Assembly (NCBI GenBank): GCA_031763025.1
Contig: JASSKH010000021.1
Location: forward strand, 7,644,611 to 7,708,610
Direction: 5' to 3'
DNA: 64,000 nt
Origin: Macrocystis pyrifera
Taxonomy: Eukaryota > Sar > Phaeophyceae > Laminariales > Laminariaceae
A program made the position numbers and the translations under genes. The notes below the pieces were generated by a model. That model did no database searches. It was not told the origin of the DNA and worked only from the letters and a program-made list of their open reading frames with translations. Of this stretch, positions 32,715 through 43,095 are shown piece by piece (within the stretch, counting starts at the first letter, position 1; the number at the start of each line of letters is the position of its first letter).

Positions 32715-32919
32715 TGCTGCAGAAAATGGCCGCACGCCGACGGCTGTCGAAACACAAAGGCATTCGAGAGGCCATCCAGAGCGGATGGTGGCCATATCTT
32801 CCCGTTTGCTGGATTATACTGAACGACACCCACGTTTTGAAGGTAACGGTGGGGTGCGGGGGGCACTTTGTAAACTAGAATGGGCGGGGAGGAAAAACAC
32901 ACCTCGCTGCAGCTGTGTT

Positions 32920-33180
32920 TTGTCCACAAATCGGAACAGATCACCTGCAGTTCATTTCCAGTCGATGATTTAGATCTTTCAGGGCAGATAAATAGACCAT
33001 TCCTGATCTGTACGATCTGGTTCATGTTGTCGGATGGAAACCGTACAAACATAAGCATGATCTAGTCGCAATTATTTCCTGGGTTGGACATAAACTATGG
33101 AGATGATGCACAACATCTCAGAGCGGCATGTTGGGGTCTATTAATAGGTGATCTACATCGTGGTTCGCCCGAGGTGTGTG
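32920..33180 (-). mobile_element. MITE-3 copy, minus
   Basis: Reverse-complement core (GATCTGTACGATCTGG, TTTCCTGGGTTGGAC); outer ends AACAGATCACCTG and CGCCCGAGGTGTG are imperfectly inverted. Confidence 0.65.
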
Positions 33181-33321
33181 TGAATAAACTCCTTTTTGTC
33201 ATTTCTTGAAACGTGATAATGGTAACGTTGTCAAATGCCCTCCCCCCTTCCACCTCAGTCCTAAGTAGATTCTACCTCAAAATGTACGATCTACCGCGAC
33301 GACTGACCGTGGTAACAACAT

Positions 33322-34347
33322 CAATCCCCCCCCCCCCCCTATAGTATGTACCTGACATGGGTATACGTTGGGTTGGCGTCGGTTGGTGACGACGCGGTAA
33401 GATACGCCTCTCACTGCGTGAGCTAGACAAACCAGGGTACTCGTTTTTCAGTTTGTTTTTGGCGGTCACCAAGGCTTGGCGGTCGAGTTAGATATTTTTT
33501 TGTGCGGAGGTAAGCTTCACTTCGCACAAGGGGGATGATCGCATCGCGTAGTGCGTACTATGGTAAGACACCCACGAGGCAGTTACACAGTAGTACCCCC
33601 ATTGTTTTCTCTGAAGTGGCTACACCAGAAAATAAATCAATTCATTGACGCTGTCATCCATCTGCAAGAAAATCCGCTTCAAAAGCAAAGAGGTTCTCAG
33701 TAGGATGCAGCTCACCCTTCTTGCCACTCGTCCAACCCCTCACGGCGCTGCGCGCTCGGTGCAAGCAATGCCTGCCTTGTCCGACTACGGCCATGCATGA
33801 TATCGAGTACACCCCCCCGCACGCCTATATAGTATGTATAGTGTAGGTTAGATTGACGTCGGTTGGTAACGATACCGTGAAAAAATGCCGCTCACTACGT
33901 GAGCTAGACAACCAGGCAACCGTTTTTTTTTTTTTGTTTTGGCGGTCGGTCACAGCTAGTGGTAGAGTTAGATAATTTGTGCGGGGTGGAGAACCTTCAG
34001 TCCGCACACGGAGAATGATCGTATCACGTAGTGTTTATGGTATAGCACCCAAGAGGCAGTTACATAGTATCCCCATTGCTGTCGCTGGAAGTGGCCACAT
34101 CGGAAAGTAGATTAACTCGTTGAAGCTGTCATCCATATGCAAGTCCGCCTCACAAGCAGTTCTTAGTAGGATGCAGCCCACCCTTCATGCAACTCGCCAG
34201 ATACCTCACGGCGCTTCGCGCTTGGTGCAAGCAATGTCTGTTTGGTCGGTGAAAGCCCGACATGCTCCGTCCCGGCATTGTGGGCATGCGAGGGTCTATG
34301 GTCATACGACTACGGCCATGCATGATATCGAGTACCCCCCCCCCCCC
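33322..34347 (+). repeat. Two full-length family A repeats, head to tail, plus
   Basis: 33322-33813 and 33814-34347, each starting with a C run, TATAGTATGTA and the GACGTCGGTTGGT block and ending ATCGAGTAC with poly(C). The pair is inverted relative to the two minus copies 0.9 kb upstream. Confidence 0.85.
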
Positions 34348-34352
34348 CACCA

Positions 34353-34600
34353 TCAATTAATTCGATGCTGTCACCCACATGCAATGACATTCGCCTCAAA
34401 AGCGGTTCTTAGTAGGATGCAGCTTACCCTCCGTGCGACTCGCCGGACACCTCACGGTGCTTCGCGCTCGGTGCAAGGAATGTCTGCCTGGTCGATGAAA
34501 ACCGACGTGTTCCGTCCCGGCATTATAGGGATGCGAGGGTCTATGGTCTACGACTACGGCCATACCGGTACATGAGTACACCCACCCCCCCCTCGCCCCT
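34353..34600 (+). repeat. Family A repeat, partial, next to an acceptor
   Basis: Third consecutive plus copy. It ends CATGAGTACACCCACCCCCC, 30 bp before the acceptor at 34615. Confidence 0.8.
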
Positions 34601-34615
34601 TCCCGCTCGATGCAG

Positions 34616-34813
34616 ATTCTCCCAAAAGAGGCGTACACACGCCTCTTCGCCTCTATGTACACCACTCTCGTTCCCACGGCGGGGGTAAGAGAAGCGGAGG
34701 AAACCGCGACGTGGGAGTACATTGGAGACGCGCAAGGGCTACCCCCGGAGTTAACGCGAGTCGGCCTTACGCTTGGAGCGTTTTGCGACGCCCTCTTTGC
34801 GGTGGCAGACAAT
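34616..34813 (+). CDS. Gene 4 exon: EF-hand-like 'LADxWT' protein, N-terminal half of domain
   Basis: Acceptor CTCGATGCAG; 66 codons, phase 0 at both ends; donor GACAAT|GTGCGT. Begins ILPKEAYTRLFASMYTTLVP, continues REAEETATWEYIGDAQGLPP and ends LTLGAFCDALFAVADN. Joined to the next exon it gives ALFAVADN-WTETVHAVDY-IDFL, resembling the 'F.DSLFELADLWT...EYxxFLxxL' pattern of EF-hand-like segments in many cilium-associated and other protist proteins. That match supports both the splice and a Ca2+-sensor-like or scaffold role, though no canonical 12-residue EF loop is visible. An unspliced reading continues about 60 codons past the donor but breaks the motif. Confidence 0.7.
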
Positions 34814-34940
34814 GTGCGTGAAGCGTGCGACATGACCGTTTTTGACCAGACCATTTCTGACTGGCGGGGTTCTTTAAGGGCACCGATGGACTATACTACC
34901 CACTATAGTTGGAACTCTTTTGCGTTTCACAATATGTATG

Positions 34941-35100
34941 CTCAAATATATGTGCTTCGTTTTATCGTCTCCTTGACGAAAAAAAAAGAGCATTTCACGC
35001 AACCTCTCGGTATTTAATAATTTATATATGCTTCGTTTTATCGTCTCCTTGACGGAAGAAAAAAAACATTTCACGCAACCTCTCGGTATTTAGTAATTTA
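34941..35100. repeat. Direct duplication of about 75 bp
   Basis: GCTTCGTTTTATCGTCTCCT and ATTTCACGCAACCTCTCGGT each occur twice, 83 bp apart. Confidence 0.85.
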
Positions 35101-35674
35101 CACCTGCTTGCGGCTACTGCTCTTTCAGAAAAATAACTCGTAATATAATGAAGGCGACGTGTATGCATGTGAACACGTGTGTACATTCTGACTGACACGA
35201 GTAGGCTCCCACCCACATCGTCCAGAGCAACGCCAACTTCAAACTAAAGCTGTGCAGGTGAAAGCTTACAATTGGCACATTGTTGTATATCTATACCTCT
35301 CGACCTCGCCCGCCGCAGATTTGTCCGTCGGATTTCAGTTGTAATTTTTTTACCTCTCAAGAAGGCACATGTTTGGGTGAGGTGTGTGTGTACTCGTACA
35401 TACGGAGCTCTTCATGTAAGTAAGGACCCCCCCCCCCCCCCCAAAAAAAAACTACCGTGGGTGAAACCCTCTACCAGGTACCACTACGGTCGCACGCGTC
35501 GACGTCCAAAAAAAAGGGCCCCGCCTTTTCAAGTTGTGGATCTAGGTATACCACACGCAGTCGAGAAATACGGTCCTCCTCCCTGCGAAAAACAACGATG
35601 CACGCGGTTGAATGAAATAAACCAGGATGCATGCTACGTGTACGGTAAAGGGGTGCATCAACCATTGCAATTCT

Positions 35675-35870
35675 ACTGAGGATCCTACCCTCCCTTGAGG
35701 AGAGCTCTGTGTTATCCCCACCCAAAAACGCCTTTTTTTTCCTCCCAAGAAAAAAGTGATACGGCGCTTGAATAACCGGATGGGCAGTCAATCCCATGGC
35801 CTCATAGGTGTCACAACGAAAAACGTTACCAGCCTGGACGGGAACATCAGGACCATTTCAGACATCATTA
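35675..35870 (+). repeat. Family E-related repeat, diverged
   Basis: CTGAGGATCCTACCC, CCTTGAGGAGAGCTC and AATCCCATGGCCTCAT correspond to blocks of family E at 15228 and 20340. Confidence 0.4.
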
Positions 35871-36322
35871 TGAGTACCAAGCGACCCTAGTATTTACCCC
35901 CAGAAGGGTACGCGAGAAGGTATGCCATATCGGGTACACTCTGGTCGTAAATATAAGAACCCCTTTGTATTCATATCAGTGTCTAAACCATCCTTATGCT
36001 TCCGCCCAGAGTGGTAGTCCCTCGGTCAGAAACTATTTTGGCCCTAAAGCGCCACGTACAAGCGGTGGCCCCTCTAGAGTGATGCCGGCATGCGCCAGGC
36101 CATTGCACCGGCAATTTAGGGGACACAGCCGGCATTATTTACTCCGCACTACTGTCACACTGGTTAGTCCCAGCTGTGCCGAGCGATTTAGTTCACTTGC
36201 ATTACATCGGGTTCCGGCATTCGTTAAACCGGCGTGATAGAGAGACCCCTCAGCTGTAGCCCAGCACCTGCCGTACGAATCATCTATCCGTGGAACGCCC
36301 AACAGCATAGAGTGTGGCGAGT

Positions 36323-36420
36323 TCAACCCTTTTTAGGACTGCGGTCCCGTGTAGGGGACAAACTACTTAGAGTGTAAGTGGTTTTCCCCCAAAACAGGAC
36401 TGCGTTTCTAAACGGGGCTG
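36323..36420. mobile_element. MITE-2 copy
   Basis: AGGACTGCGGTCCCGTGTAG and CCCCAAAACAGGACTGCG arms. Confidence 0.65.
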
Positions 36421-36711
36421 AGCTCACCACACTTACTTACCAATCCGCCGGAGGATTAAAAAAAAAAAAACAGAAACGAAGACATACTCAAGGCACTTGT
36501 GTGTGTTTGCTTAGATGCTAGAGCCAAAGACGAAAATAGAGCAGTGATTGATCCCTCCTCCCTTCGTTGCGCTTTGCCCCGCCTGTGCTCATTTCTCCCT
36601 CCCCCCTCCCTTTCCGCCATCCACCCCATTCCTCCCTGCCACCGCTTCCATAGCACTCACACCTATCACCCCCTCCCTCCCGATACTCCCTGTGTATGTA
36701 CAACAACAAAG

Positions 36712-37061
36712 TGGACTGAAACCGTTCATGCCGTGGACTACATCGACTTTTTGAACGTCCTGTGGGAGCGCGTGAGGCCAGATCTCCTCTTCGAGCCTCT
36801 TTCACAGATAGCCGACGAAACCTCTCCGGAAACTGTGAGCCCGAACATCCACCAGAAGCGACCACCGCCAAAAGCTCGTCCGCAAGGAAGAGCTGCCCGC
36901 CGCCAGTCCAATCGCTCGAACAGTCGCCGACGGTCTGTTGTCGATTCAGGTGTTATTGCCGCCGCCTCCTCCTCCACCGCGGGGGGTACGACGGTTACAG
37001 AAGCGGCGCAATCTAAAGTATTCGACGGTGCGGGCGCAGCGTCGGTGGCTGGATTTGCGAG
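36712..37061 (+). CDS. Gene 4 exon: end of LADxWT domain plus basic, Ser-rich tail
   Basis: Acceptor ACAACAAAG after a C/T tract, chosen because TGG then continues the domain (WTETVHAVDYIDFLNVLWER); an alternative acceptor at 36653 would add about 20 residues. Donor TGCGAG|GTGAGA. Phase 0 in, phase 2 out, 116 full codons. The domain ends near residue 25; the rest is disordered, with a Lys/Arg/Pro patch (KRPPPKARPQGRAARRQ), an Arg/Ser run (SNRSNSRRRS) and an Ala/Ser/Thr tract. The antisense frame 36738-37112 is open only because third positions are G/C. Confidence 0.7.
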
Positions 37062-37124
37062 GTGAGAGCCGGTTCGTTCTGCTATAGAAGAGCGGACGGT
37101 CGCAATGGGCACCCACGCTTTTAG

Positions 37125-37195
37125 GGAGGGGGGGGTGGGGGGGGGGGGTACTCATGATCATGCATGGCCGTAGCCGTATGACCATAGAGGGGGGG
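37125..37195 (-). repeat. Family A end, minus, truncated
   Basis: G run then TACTCATGATCATGCATGG and GCCGTATGACCATAG only; lies 65 bp into the intron after the 37061 donor. A short duplication (GCGGACGGTCG) links 37095 and 37300. Confidence 0.65.
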
Positions 37196-37554
37196 GGGCG
37201 GAGCGTCGTCACTGCAAAGGATGTCGATATGACTGAATTGCTTGTGATGCTTTTAAAACTACAAAAACAAAAAATGAATGTGGAAGAGTAACGCCTTTAG
37301 AGGGCGGACGGTCGAATTGGCCACCCATCGCTTTTAAGAGGGGGGTGCTGCCACTTCTGTGGTCGGAAAAAAAAATGCTTCTCCATTTTTGCGGGCTTGC
37401 TTCCGCCAAAAATCAAGCAACGACTGAGTCTCGCTGTCGTTCCCAAGGAGGGAAAAAGCCTAGCTGGTAAGGCTGTGAGCTGGCTGGCTATGGTTCGTCG
37501 ACTATTCGTAGTTGTTGCTGTGGCTGGCTATAGATGTCGGTATTTGTACAGTAG

Positions 37555-38095
37555 TAACTCGTGGGTTCTGACTACCCGTAATATGTGGTAATACAGTAAT
37601 CAGAACCAAATATGGTGTGTAAACATAGGGGGATACCTGGTTTTTGGGTCCATCACGGGTTCTGATTACCCGTAATATGTATTGTTACCGGGTAACACAG
37701 TAATCAGAACCAAATATGGTGTGTAAACGTAGGGAGATACGTGGTGTTTGGGTCCATCACGGGTTCTGTTTACCCGTAATATGTATTGTTACCGGGGAAA
37801 CACAGTAATCAGAACAAAATATGGTATGTAATGGTAGGGGTATACCTGGTTTTTGGGTCCATGGTGGGTTCTGATTACCCGTAATATGTATTGTTACGGG
37901 GGAACACAGTAGTCAAAACCATATATGGTGTGTAAACATAGGGGTATACCTGGTTCTTGGGTCCGTCGTGGGTTCTGATTACCCGTAATATTGATTGTTA
38001 CGGGGGGAACACAGTAATCAGAACCAAATATGGTGTGTACACGTTTGGGGATACTTGGTTTTTGTGTCCATGGTGAGTTCTGATTATTGTGGCCT
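37555..38095 (+). repeat. Tandem array of a MITE-1 relative, 5 units
   Basis: The unit is about 106 bp: CAGTAATCAGAACCAAATATG, then ACATAGGGG, TACCTGG, TTTTTGGGTCC and GGTTCTGATTACCCGTAAT. Each unit is itself a foldback (AATCAGAACC / GGTTCTGATT), and the block order matches MITE-1. Units join through CGTAATATGTATTGTTACCG. Confidence 0.85.
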
Positions 38096-38313
38096 CTCCA
38101 GTAGAAATAAGTTGCGTGGGGTAAACCTACGGAGTTCTTCGTTCGTCTTCCTATATATCCGACCACCGGCAGATTGATTGGTCGGCTCGACGTGTTTTTA
38201 ATTCATTTTATTTTTCTGAATTTTACGTCAGTTTGTTGGCTTGCTTTTGTCGCCCAGTGAAGAACCAGCCGTCCTGAGCCGAGTTAGTTGGCTTAAGAAG
38301 CCGTGAGACTCAG

Positions 38314-39409
38314 CCAACGTACAGCCCTCGAAACACTAACCGGAGGTTCCCTCCTCTTCTGCTTCCCCCCCTGCCCCGGCTACCGGCTGGCCGGGTACGC
38401 CCGAAACATTCCGCGAATTTTGTTGGCCAATGCGTCGTCGTGCAACGTGATGCATAACGCCTCCGAAAGGACGTCGACGACAGACCCGGCCGTAAGAGAA
38501 GGCATCGAGGAGCCTCACCCTAGCGGTACCCAGCGACCCTTCTCTCGGGGAGCGCCCCCCCCTCCAACCCCACCGCCGCGCACCCCCGAGAACCTGCAAA
38601 CGGTGCACGCGATCGGGTTTCATCCGAAGGAGGCGCAGCGCGCGGCGTGGGTGCTTGGCGGCGTGTTGGGTCTTACAGGCGGTGGCAAAAAAACGGAGGG
38701 CGCTTGCTGGGCCTGTTGGAGGCTATGTTGGTGTTGGCGGCGGCAGTGGCGGCGGCGGTAAGGATGGTAAAGAGGCAAAACCGGAGGTTGTGTCGGAGGT
38801 GAGGCCGGAGTTGAGGCCGAAGGAAAAATCGCGGCTGGTTGCTAGATCGGTCGAAAACGGTGTTAGCACTGTCAAGGGTGGTGGTGGTGGTGGTGGTGGT
38901 GGAGGAGGGAGAAGGGGAGCAGGAGGAGGAGATGGGGAGCCAGAGGACTCACAGCAATTGTTTCCCGAGTCTATCGGAGGAAGTTATATTAGCGATTACA
39001 AGGGCGAAGAAGAGATGACATCGCCGGAGGAGGAGGACGAGGAGACGAACCACCGTTTGTTGTTGCTAGACCTGTCGTAGTAAGCAACAGCAGCGGTGCT
39101 AGCGAGATAAAAAAATCCGGCCAAGAGGTGCAAGTGGAGGAGCCACGGTTAATTTCCGGAGCTGTTAGGGGCAGCGTTGATCGCAAGGGCGGGAGTGTCG
39201 AGGAGATGAAGCCGGACGAAAAGACGTGGGGGGAGCAGCAAGGAACATGGCGGCTTGTCTTGCCGACTGGGGCAGAAAAGGTAGATGATTCGCAGGCGTC
39301 TACGCATCCCGCCATGGACAGCGTGGGGGAGGAGGAGGATAGGGACGAAGAGGCGATGGAAAGCTTGTGGGATTTCGCTTCCAAAAGCTTTCAGCATGAT
39401 CTTCGAGAG
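38314..39409 (+). CDS. Gene 4 exon: Pro-, Gly- and Glu-rich region, frame interrupted
   Basis: The start is tentative: acceptor GAGACTCAG at 38313 fits the incoming phase 2, and an in-frame ATG lies at 38450. The end CGAGAG|GTGAGA is a strong phase 0 donor. Three coding-like stretches follow in order: frame 1 to about 38690 (APPPPTPPPRTPENLQ, AQRAAWVLGGVLGLTGGG), frame 2 to about 39060 (GKDGKEAKPEVVSEVRPEL, a Gly tract from (GGT)n, EEEMTSPEEEDEE), then back to frame 1 (DEPPFVVARPVVVSNSSGAS ... ESLWDFASKSFQHDLRE). The shifts fall at an A7 run (38687-38693) and within a GGA/GAC repeat (39020-39060) and cancel out, pointing to assembly indels or a recently damaged gene. No domain recognised. Confidence 0.55.
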
Positions 39410-39659
39410 GTGAGAGGGCGGCCAGGGTTCGACTGTAGCGCGAGCGGCTCGACTGTTTGCATGCTAACGCGCCGCGCCCTCGCACAGCAATGCACGGACC
39501 CACCGCACTATTACACGTGCTGAGGTTACCAGGACGCCTATTCAACTATCTCCCGCGCCAACACGATCGTTGAGTTTTTTTTGCCAGGTAGCTTGCCCAA
39601 CCCCCCCCCGAGGCAATTACATAGTTTATCAATTTCTGTCCCAGGAAAATAAAGAATCA

Positions 39660-39930
39660 AGATATTCGACGCTGTCACCCATACGCAAGAAAGTACGCAC
39701 AAGGTCCCGACGTTCGCCTCACAAGCATTACATTTTATCTTTGGGATGCAACCTACCTCTTATGCGACTCGCCGAACACCTCACGGCGTTTCGAGCTTGA
39801 TGCATGTAATGTCGGCCTGGCCGGTGAAAAACCTAAGACGCTCTCCGTTCCGGAATTGTATAGGTGCGAGGGTATATGGTCTTAAGATTCCGGCCATGCA
39901 GGACAATGAGTACACTCCCCCTCGTGCTAC
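39660..39930 (+). repeat. Family A repeat, partial
   Basis: CCTCACGGCGTTTCGAGCTTG and CTCTCCGTTCCGGAATTG core; ends CAATGAGTACACTCCCCC. Confidence 0.75.
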
Positions 39931-39939
39931 GTAGTATAT

Positions 39940-40087
39940 GGAGACAACGCAGTGAGCACCCCAACTGTTGGAGGTGTCTATACTTGGAGTAGGAGCGGTG
40001 CTCCGTCTCGAAAGGGATGCGTGGTCAATGATCAATGACTAGGGCAAGCAAGAAATGAGTACGCCCCCGCCCCCCCCCCCCCCCCCC
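39940..40087 (+). repeat. Family B repeat with poly(C) end
   Basis: GGTGCTCCGTCTCGAAAGGG; ends ATGAGTACGCCCCCGCCCC. Directly abuts a family A copy. Confidence 0.8.
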
Positions 40088-40089
40088 AT

Positions 40090-40389
40090 TGCTGTCTCTG
40101 GAAGTGGCGGCCACACCAGACTTTAAATCAATTCATTGATGCTGTCATCCATGCGCAAGAGAATCCGCCTCTAAAGCGGTTCTTAGTAGGATGCAGCTCA
40201 CCCTTCATGCGACTCGCCCAACACCTCACGGCGCTTCGCGCTTGGTGTTCGCGCTTGGTGCAAGCAATGTCTGCCTGATTGGTGAAAACCCGACGTGCTC
40301 CGTCCCGGCATGGTAGGGACGCGAGGGTCTATGGTCATACGACTACGACCATGCATGATAATGAGTACACCCCCCCCCCCCCCCCCCCA
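40090..40389 (+). repeat. Family A repeat, partial, next to an acceptor
   Basis: TGTCTCTGGAAGTGGC to AATGAGTACACC plus 18 C, ending about 50 bp before the acceptor at 40441. Has a small internal duplication (TTCGCGCTTGGTG twice). Confidence 0.85.
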
Positions 40390-40441
40390 AACACGCCTAC
40401 CTCCCCCCCCTCTTCCCTCTTCCCATTTCGCCTGATTTCAG

Positions 40442-40720
40442 AGGGACGCATTCCTTCTATTCGCTGAGAGGATCATGCCTGAGCTATTCGACAGTGACGA
40501 GGGAACGGGTGCTCCTTCTCCGAACGATCGAGTTCGCTGTCCTAGCTCCGGCCTCCTGGGGGGGGCTGTCATCCGCCGATACCCTAGCGATGAGGAAAAC
40601 TGGTCAAGAACACGACGAAGCGTTCCCCTCAAATTTCTGGAGAGCTTGCTGACGAAGTGGAAAAGCGGAGGAAAACTTTCGCCGGCGGAGTACGGGGCGC
40701 TTAGGGTAGAGCCTTCTCGG
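40442..40720 (+). CDS. Gene 4 exon, unknown domain
   Basis: Acceptor CGCCTGATTTCAG, donor TTCTCGG|GTGAGA; phase 0 in and out, 93 codons, clear codon bias. Begins RDAFLLFAERIMPELFDSDE, then a loop region (GTGAPSPNDRV), VIRRYPSDEENWSRTRRSVP and LKFLESLLTKWKSGGKLSPA. The charged and amphipathic ends suggest helices. It joins the previous exon (phase 0) without difficulty. Reading through the donor would reach a TAG 14 codons later-or sooner, so a terminal exon is a less likely alternative. Confidence 0.72.
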
Positions 40721-40785
40721 GTGAGAACGGAGTAGTATGTCGTCTCCTCAAAACAAACAATTTCCTCGGTATGAGGTTATTTCTA

Positions 40786-40985
40786 CCTGGTAGGGCTGAA
40801 AAAAACGGGTCGGTTCCAAACCTCGCGGGTCGGTTCGGGATCGTTCGGATCACCTTTAACCCAACCCCGACCCGACGCTTGAGTTTTCTTTTCTTAAGAC
40901 GTTCTGACCCGACCCGACCTGACCCTACCCGGCATGATCCGATTCGTGATACATTAAAGGTCTCCTGGCCCGTGAACAGCCCTGT
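40786..40985. repeat. GGGTC/GACCC-rich dispersed repeat, copy 1
   Basis: Blocks of (CCCGA)n with flanking GGGTCGGTTCGGGATCG and GTGAACAGCCCTG. Related copies are at 44565-44745, 47455-47660 and 53385-53635. Confidence 0.75.
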
Positions 40986-41079
40986 TTTTCTCACCGGGTG
41001 AAAGGATTGAATCGAATATTTGTTTGGCGTCCCGCGGAAGTGGAAATTACGTAATGTCTTGAAATTGCTGACACAGATC

Positions 41080-41515
41080 GGGGCAGATCGTCGATTTCCA
41101 CAGTTCATGATCTAGATCGTTCAGGGAAGATCGATTCTTGAGCTGTGTGATCTTGTGGCTCGTGCTCCCGGGTGGGATCTGACCCGCAGTAGCACTCTGC
41201 TTTTGATCGAAGTGCGTCTTTTCTGGGTTGGATCTGAGTGCTAGACAGATCCCGCACAACATATCATGATCTACCTGAGGATGATCTATCTGTAGATGAG
41301 ATATCTGTAGGTGATTTACCTGTAGATGATCTATCTGTAGATGATATATCCGTAGATGATATACCTGTAGATAATCTATCTGTAGATGATATATCCGTAG
41401 ATCATGTATCTGTAGATCATCTATCTGTAGATAATCTATCTGTAGATGATATATCCGTATATGATCTACCTGTAGATTAATAGATCCGTAGATGATCTAT
41501 CTGTAAATGATTTAC
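41080..41515 (-). mobile_element. MITE-3 copy with an internal 15-bp minisatellite
   Basis: 41080-41270 is the reverse-complement MITE-3 core (TTCTGGGTTGGATCTGAG). 41270-41515 is about 16 units of GATGATCTATCTGTA, an expansion of the element's own terminal motif. The 15-bp period keeps a frame open reading (DDISV)n. Confidence 0.75.
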
Positions 41516-41585
41516 CTGTCTGCCGTGTAAAAACTATAATTACTTCACTTGCTCTCTTGACATTGACTAAAAACTGAATTTATTC

Positions 41586-42068
41586 GTGCGCACGATGTTG
41601 GTTTTGCGTCGTTGGTTGCGCTTCGCTCGCTGTCCGGCCGCCGACCTGACTCGACTCGCAGACCGATTGTGTGTGAACGTCCGAGATATATCCTGCACAC
41701 CTTTCCGCACTTTTGTATTCGGTGTTTTGTCGTTCGACGCGTTCAAGCTCCCCCCTGGTATCACCACTTACGCGTGGTTGGTTAACTGTGGGGTCAAGGT
41801 TAGACAGGTACTGCTGTTCTCCCGGTGTCAGTCCCTTTTAGACATGTACGCATATTTTCGGGAAAACTGCTTGTATTTCGTGTGGAACATTTTTTTCGCA
41901 GGGAATTTGGGATTTCATGAAAGTCCAAACATTTGTATGAAACGACCAAATATGTGGTGGAAGAAAAAAAACCTGTTCAGCAAATGGGCCGGGAGAGGCT
42001 CACACAAAGGCACGTATGCAATTGTGACAGATATATCTCTAAAAAAACAAGAGCGGTCGGACACATAA
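41586..42068 (+). CDS. Possible ORF, 160 codons, weak
   Basis: The first 75 codons are reasonably protein-like (ADLTRLADRLCVNVRDI, VLSFDAFKLPPGITTYAW) with a possible donor GGTCAAG|GTTAGA at about 41800. The later part is A-rich and not coding-like. It falls in the intron between two confident exons of gene 4, so it is probably chance. Confidence 0.2.
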   Translation: MRTMLVLRRWLRFARCPAADLTRLADRLCVNVRDISCTPFRTFVFGVLSFDAFKLPPGITTYAWLVNCGVKVRQVLLFSRCQSLLDMYAYFRENCLYFVWNIFFAGNLGFHESPNICMKRPNMWWKKKNLFSKWAGRGSHKGTYAIVTDISLKKQERSDT

Positions 42069-42240
42069 GACATTTATTGAATTCAGCTTGAACCAGCTGG
42101 TAGACGGAACGAACATCATGCAAGAATCAAGAAAAAAAAACGCCCCATGTAGGCTAACGCTAGGGCAACAAGAAATACCCCTATGTAGGGCTACGTAGCT
42201 AACGCGATGTATGTGCGTGCGTGCGTGCTGGTGGCCGCAG

Positions 42241-42366
42241 AGAGTAAGTTTTCTGCGCTACGCCATCTCAAACGGCTGGGGCACAAGAGCTCGGGGGGTC
42301 TACTCGCTTCATGACTTGGACGGCGTTGCCGTGAAGTGGAGGACCGGGGACGACCGCTGCCCCGAG
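42241..42366 (+). CDS. Gene 4 exon, unknown domain
   Basis: Acceptor GTGGCCGCAG, donor CCCGAG|GTGAAT; exactly 42 codons, phase 0 at both ends, matching both neighbours. Encodes RVSFLRYAISNGWGTRARGV followed by YSLHDLDGVAVKWRTGDDRC. The alternating pattern suggests beta strands. No C tract precedes it, unlike most acceptors in the window. No family recognised. Confidence 0.7.
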
Positions 42367-42604
42367 GTGAATGCAGCAGTCAGAATGGGTCTGCCATCCT
42401 CGGCAACGTGCAAATCATGAGGTTCAACGTTGATCACTCAAAAAACATTCCCCGGGAGAAGAAAAACCAACGCACGCGTGGAAAAAACTTTTCGAAAAAA
42501 AAACTGTTTGCTGAGCCTAACCTACAACGCCGGTTACGAGAAAAAATGGTTCGCGTCATTCGAGGAACAATACCACGGCCAATAGAGTTATGACGCTTTG
42601 TACA

Positions 42605-43095
42605 CCTGGGACAGATAGATCACATAGATCATCTACATACTAACCCGCAGTTACGACACGTCGTGCAGGATCTGTGCGGTGCATCTCCAAATCAGGAAGC
42701 ATGTCCTAGACCGTGCAGATTACGCGGGCATTCTCGTGCACCAACCGGGAACATCAGCTACAGTAGATCCGACAGGTCAGGGATTTATCTATCTGTCCGC
42801 CCTGAAAGATCTAGATCATCTAGTGAGAATGATCTGTAGATGATCTGTCAGTGATCTGTCAGTGAGCTGTCAGTGATCTGTCAGCGACCTGTATGTGAGC
42901 TGTCAGTGATGTGTCAGTGGTTTGTCAGCGATCTGTCAGTGATCTGTCAGTGCTTTGTCAGCGATCTGTTAGTGATCTGTCAGCGATCTGTCAGTGATCT
43001 GTCAGTGATCTGTCAGTAATCTGTCAGTGATCTGTCAGTGATCTGTCAGCGATCTGTCAATGATCTGTCAATGATCTGTCAGTGATATGTCCGGG
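42605..43095 (+). mobile_element. MITE-3 copy with an internal 11-bp minisatellite
   Basis: Core ATACTAACCCGCAGTTACG and ATCTCCAAATCAGGAAGC. The right end expands into about 22 units of GATCTGTCAGT (42840-43090) before the terminal GTCCGGGGTGTG. Confidence 0.8.

Noticed and set aside
16984-34575. Recurring ORF beginning MKLSSICKSASQAVLSRMQ at 16984-17367 (-), 31664-32110 (-) and 34120-34575 (+)
   Set aside because: It is part of family A; copies differ by many amino-acid-changing substitutions and end in the poly(C)-encoded proline run, so it is a repeat frame and not a conserved protein.
41238-41480. (DDISV)n repeat protein
   Set aside because: A consequence of the 15-bp minisatellite period being a multiple of three; it has no start context or splice sites.
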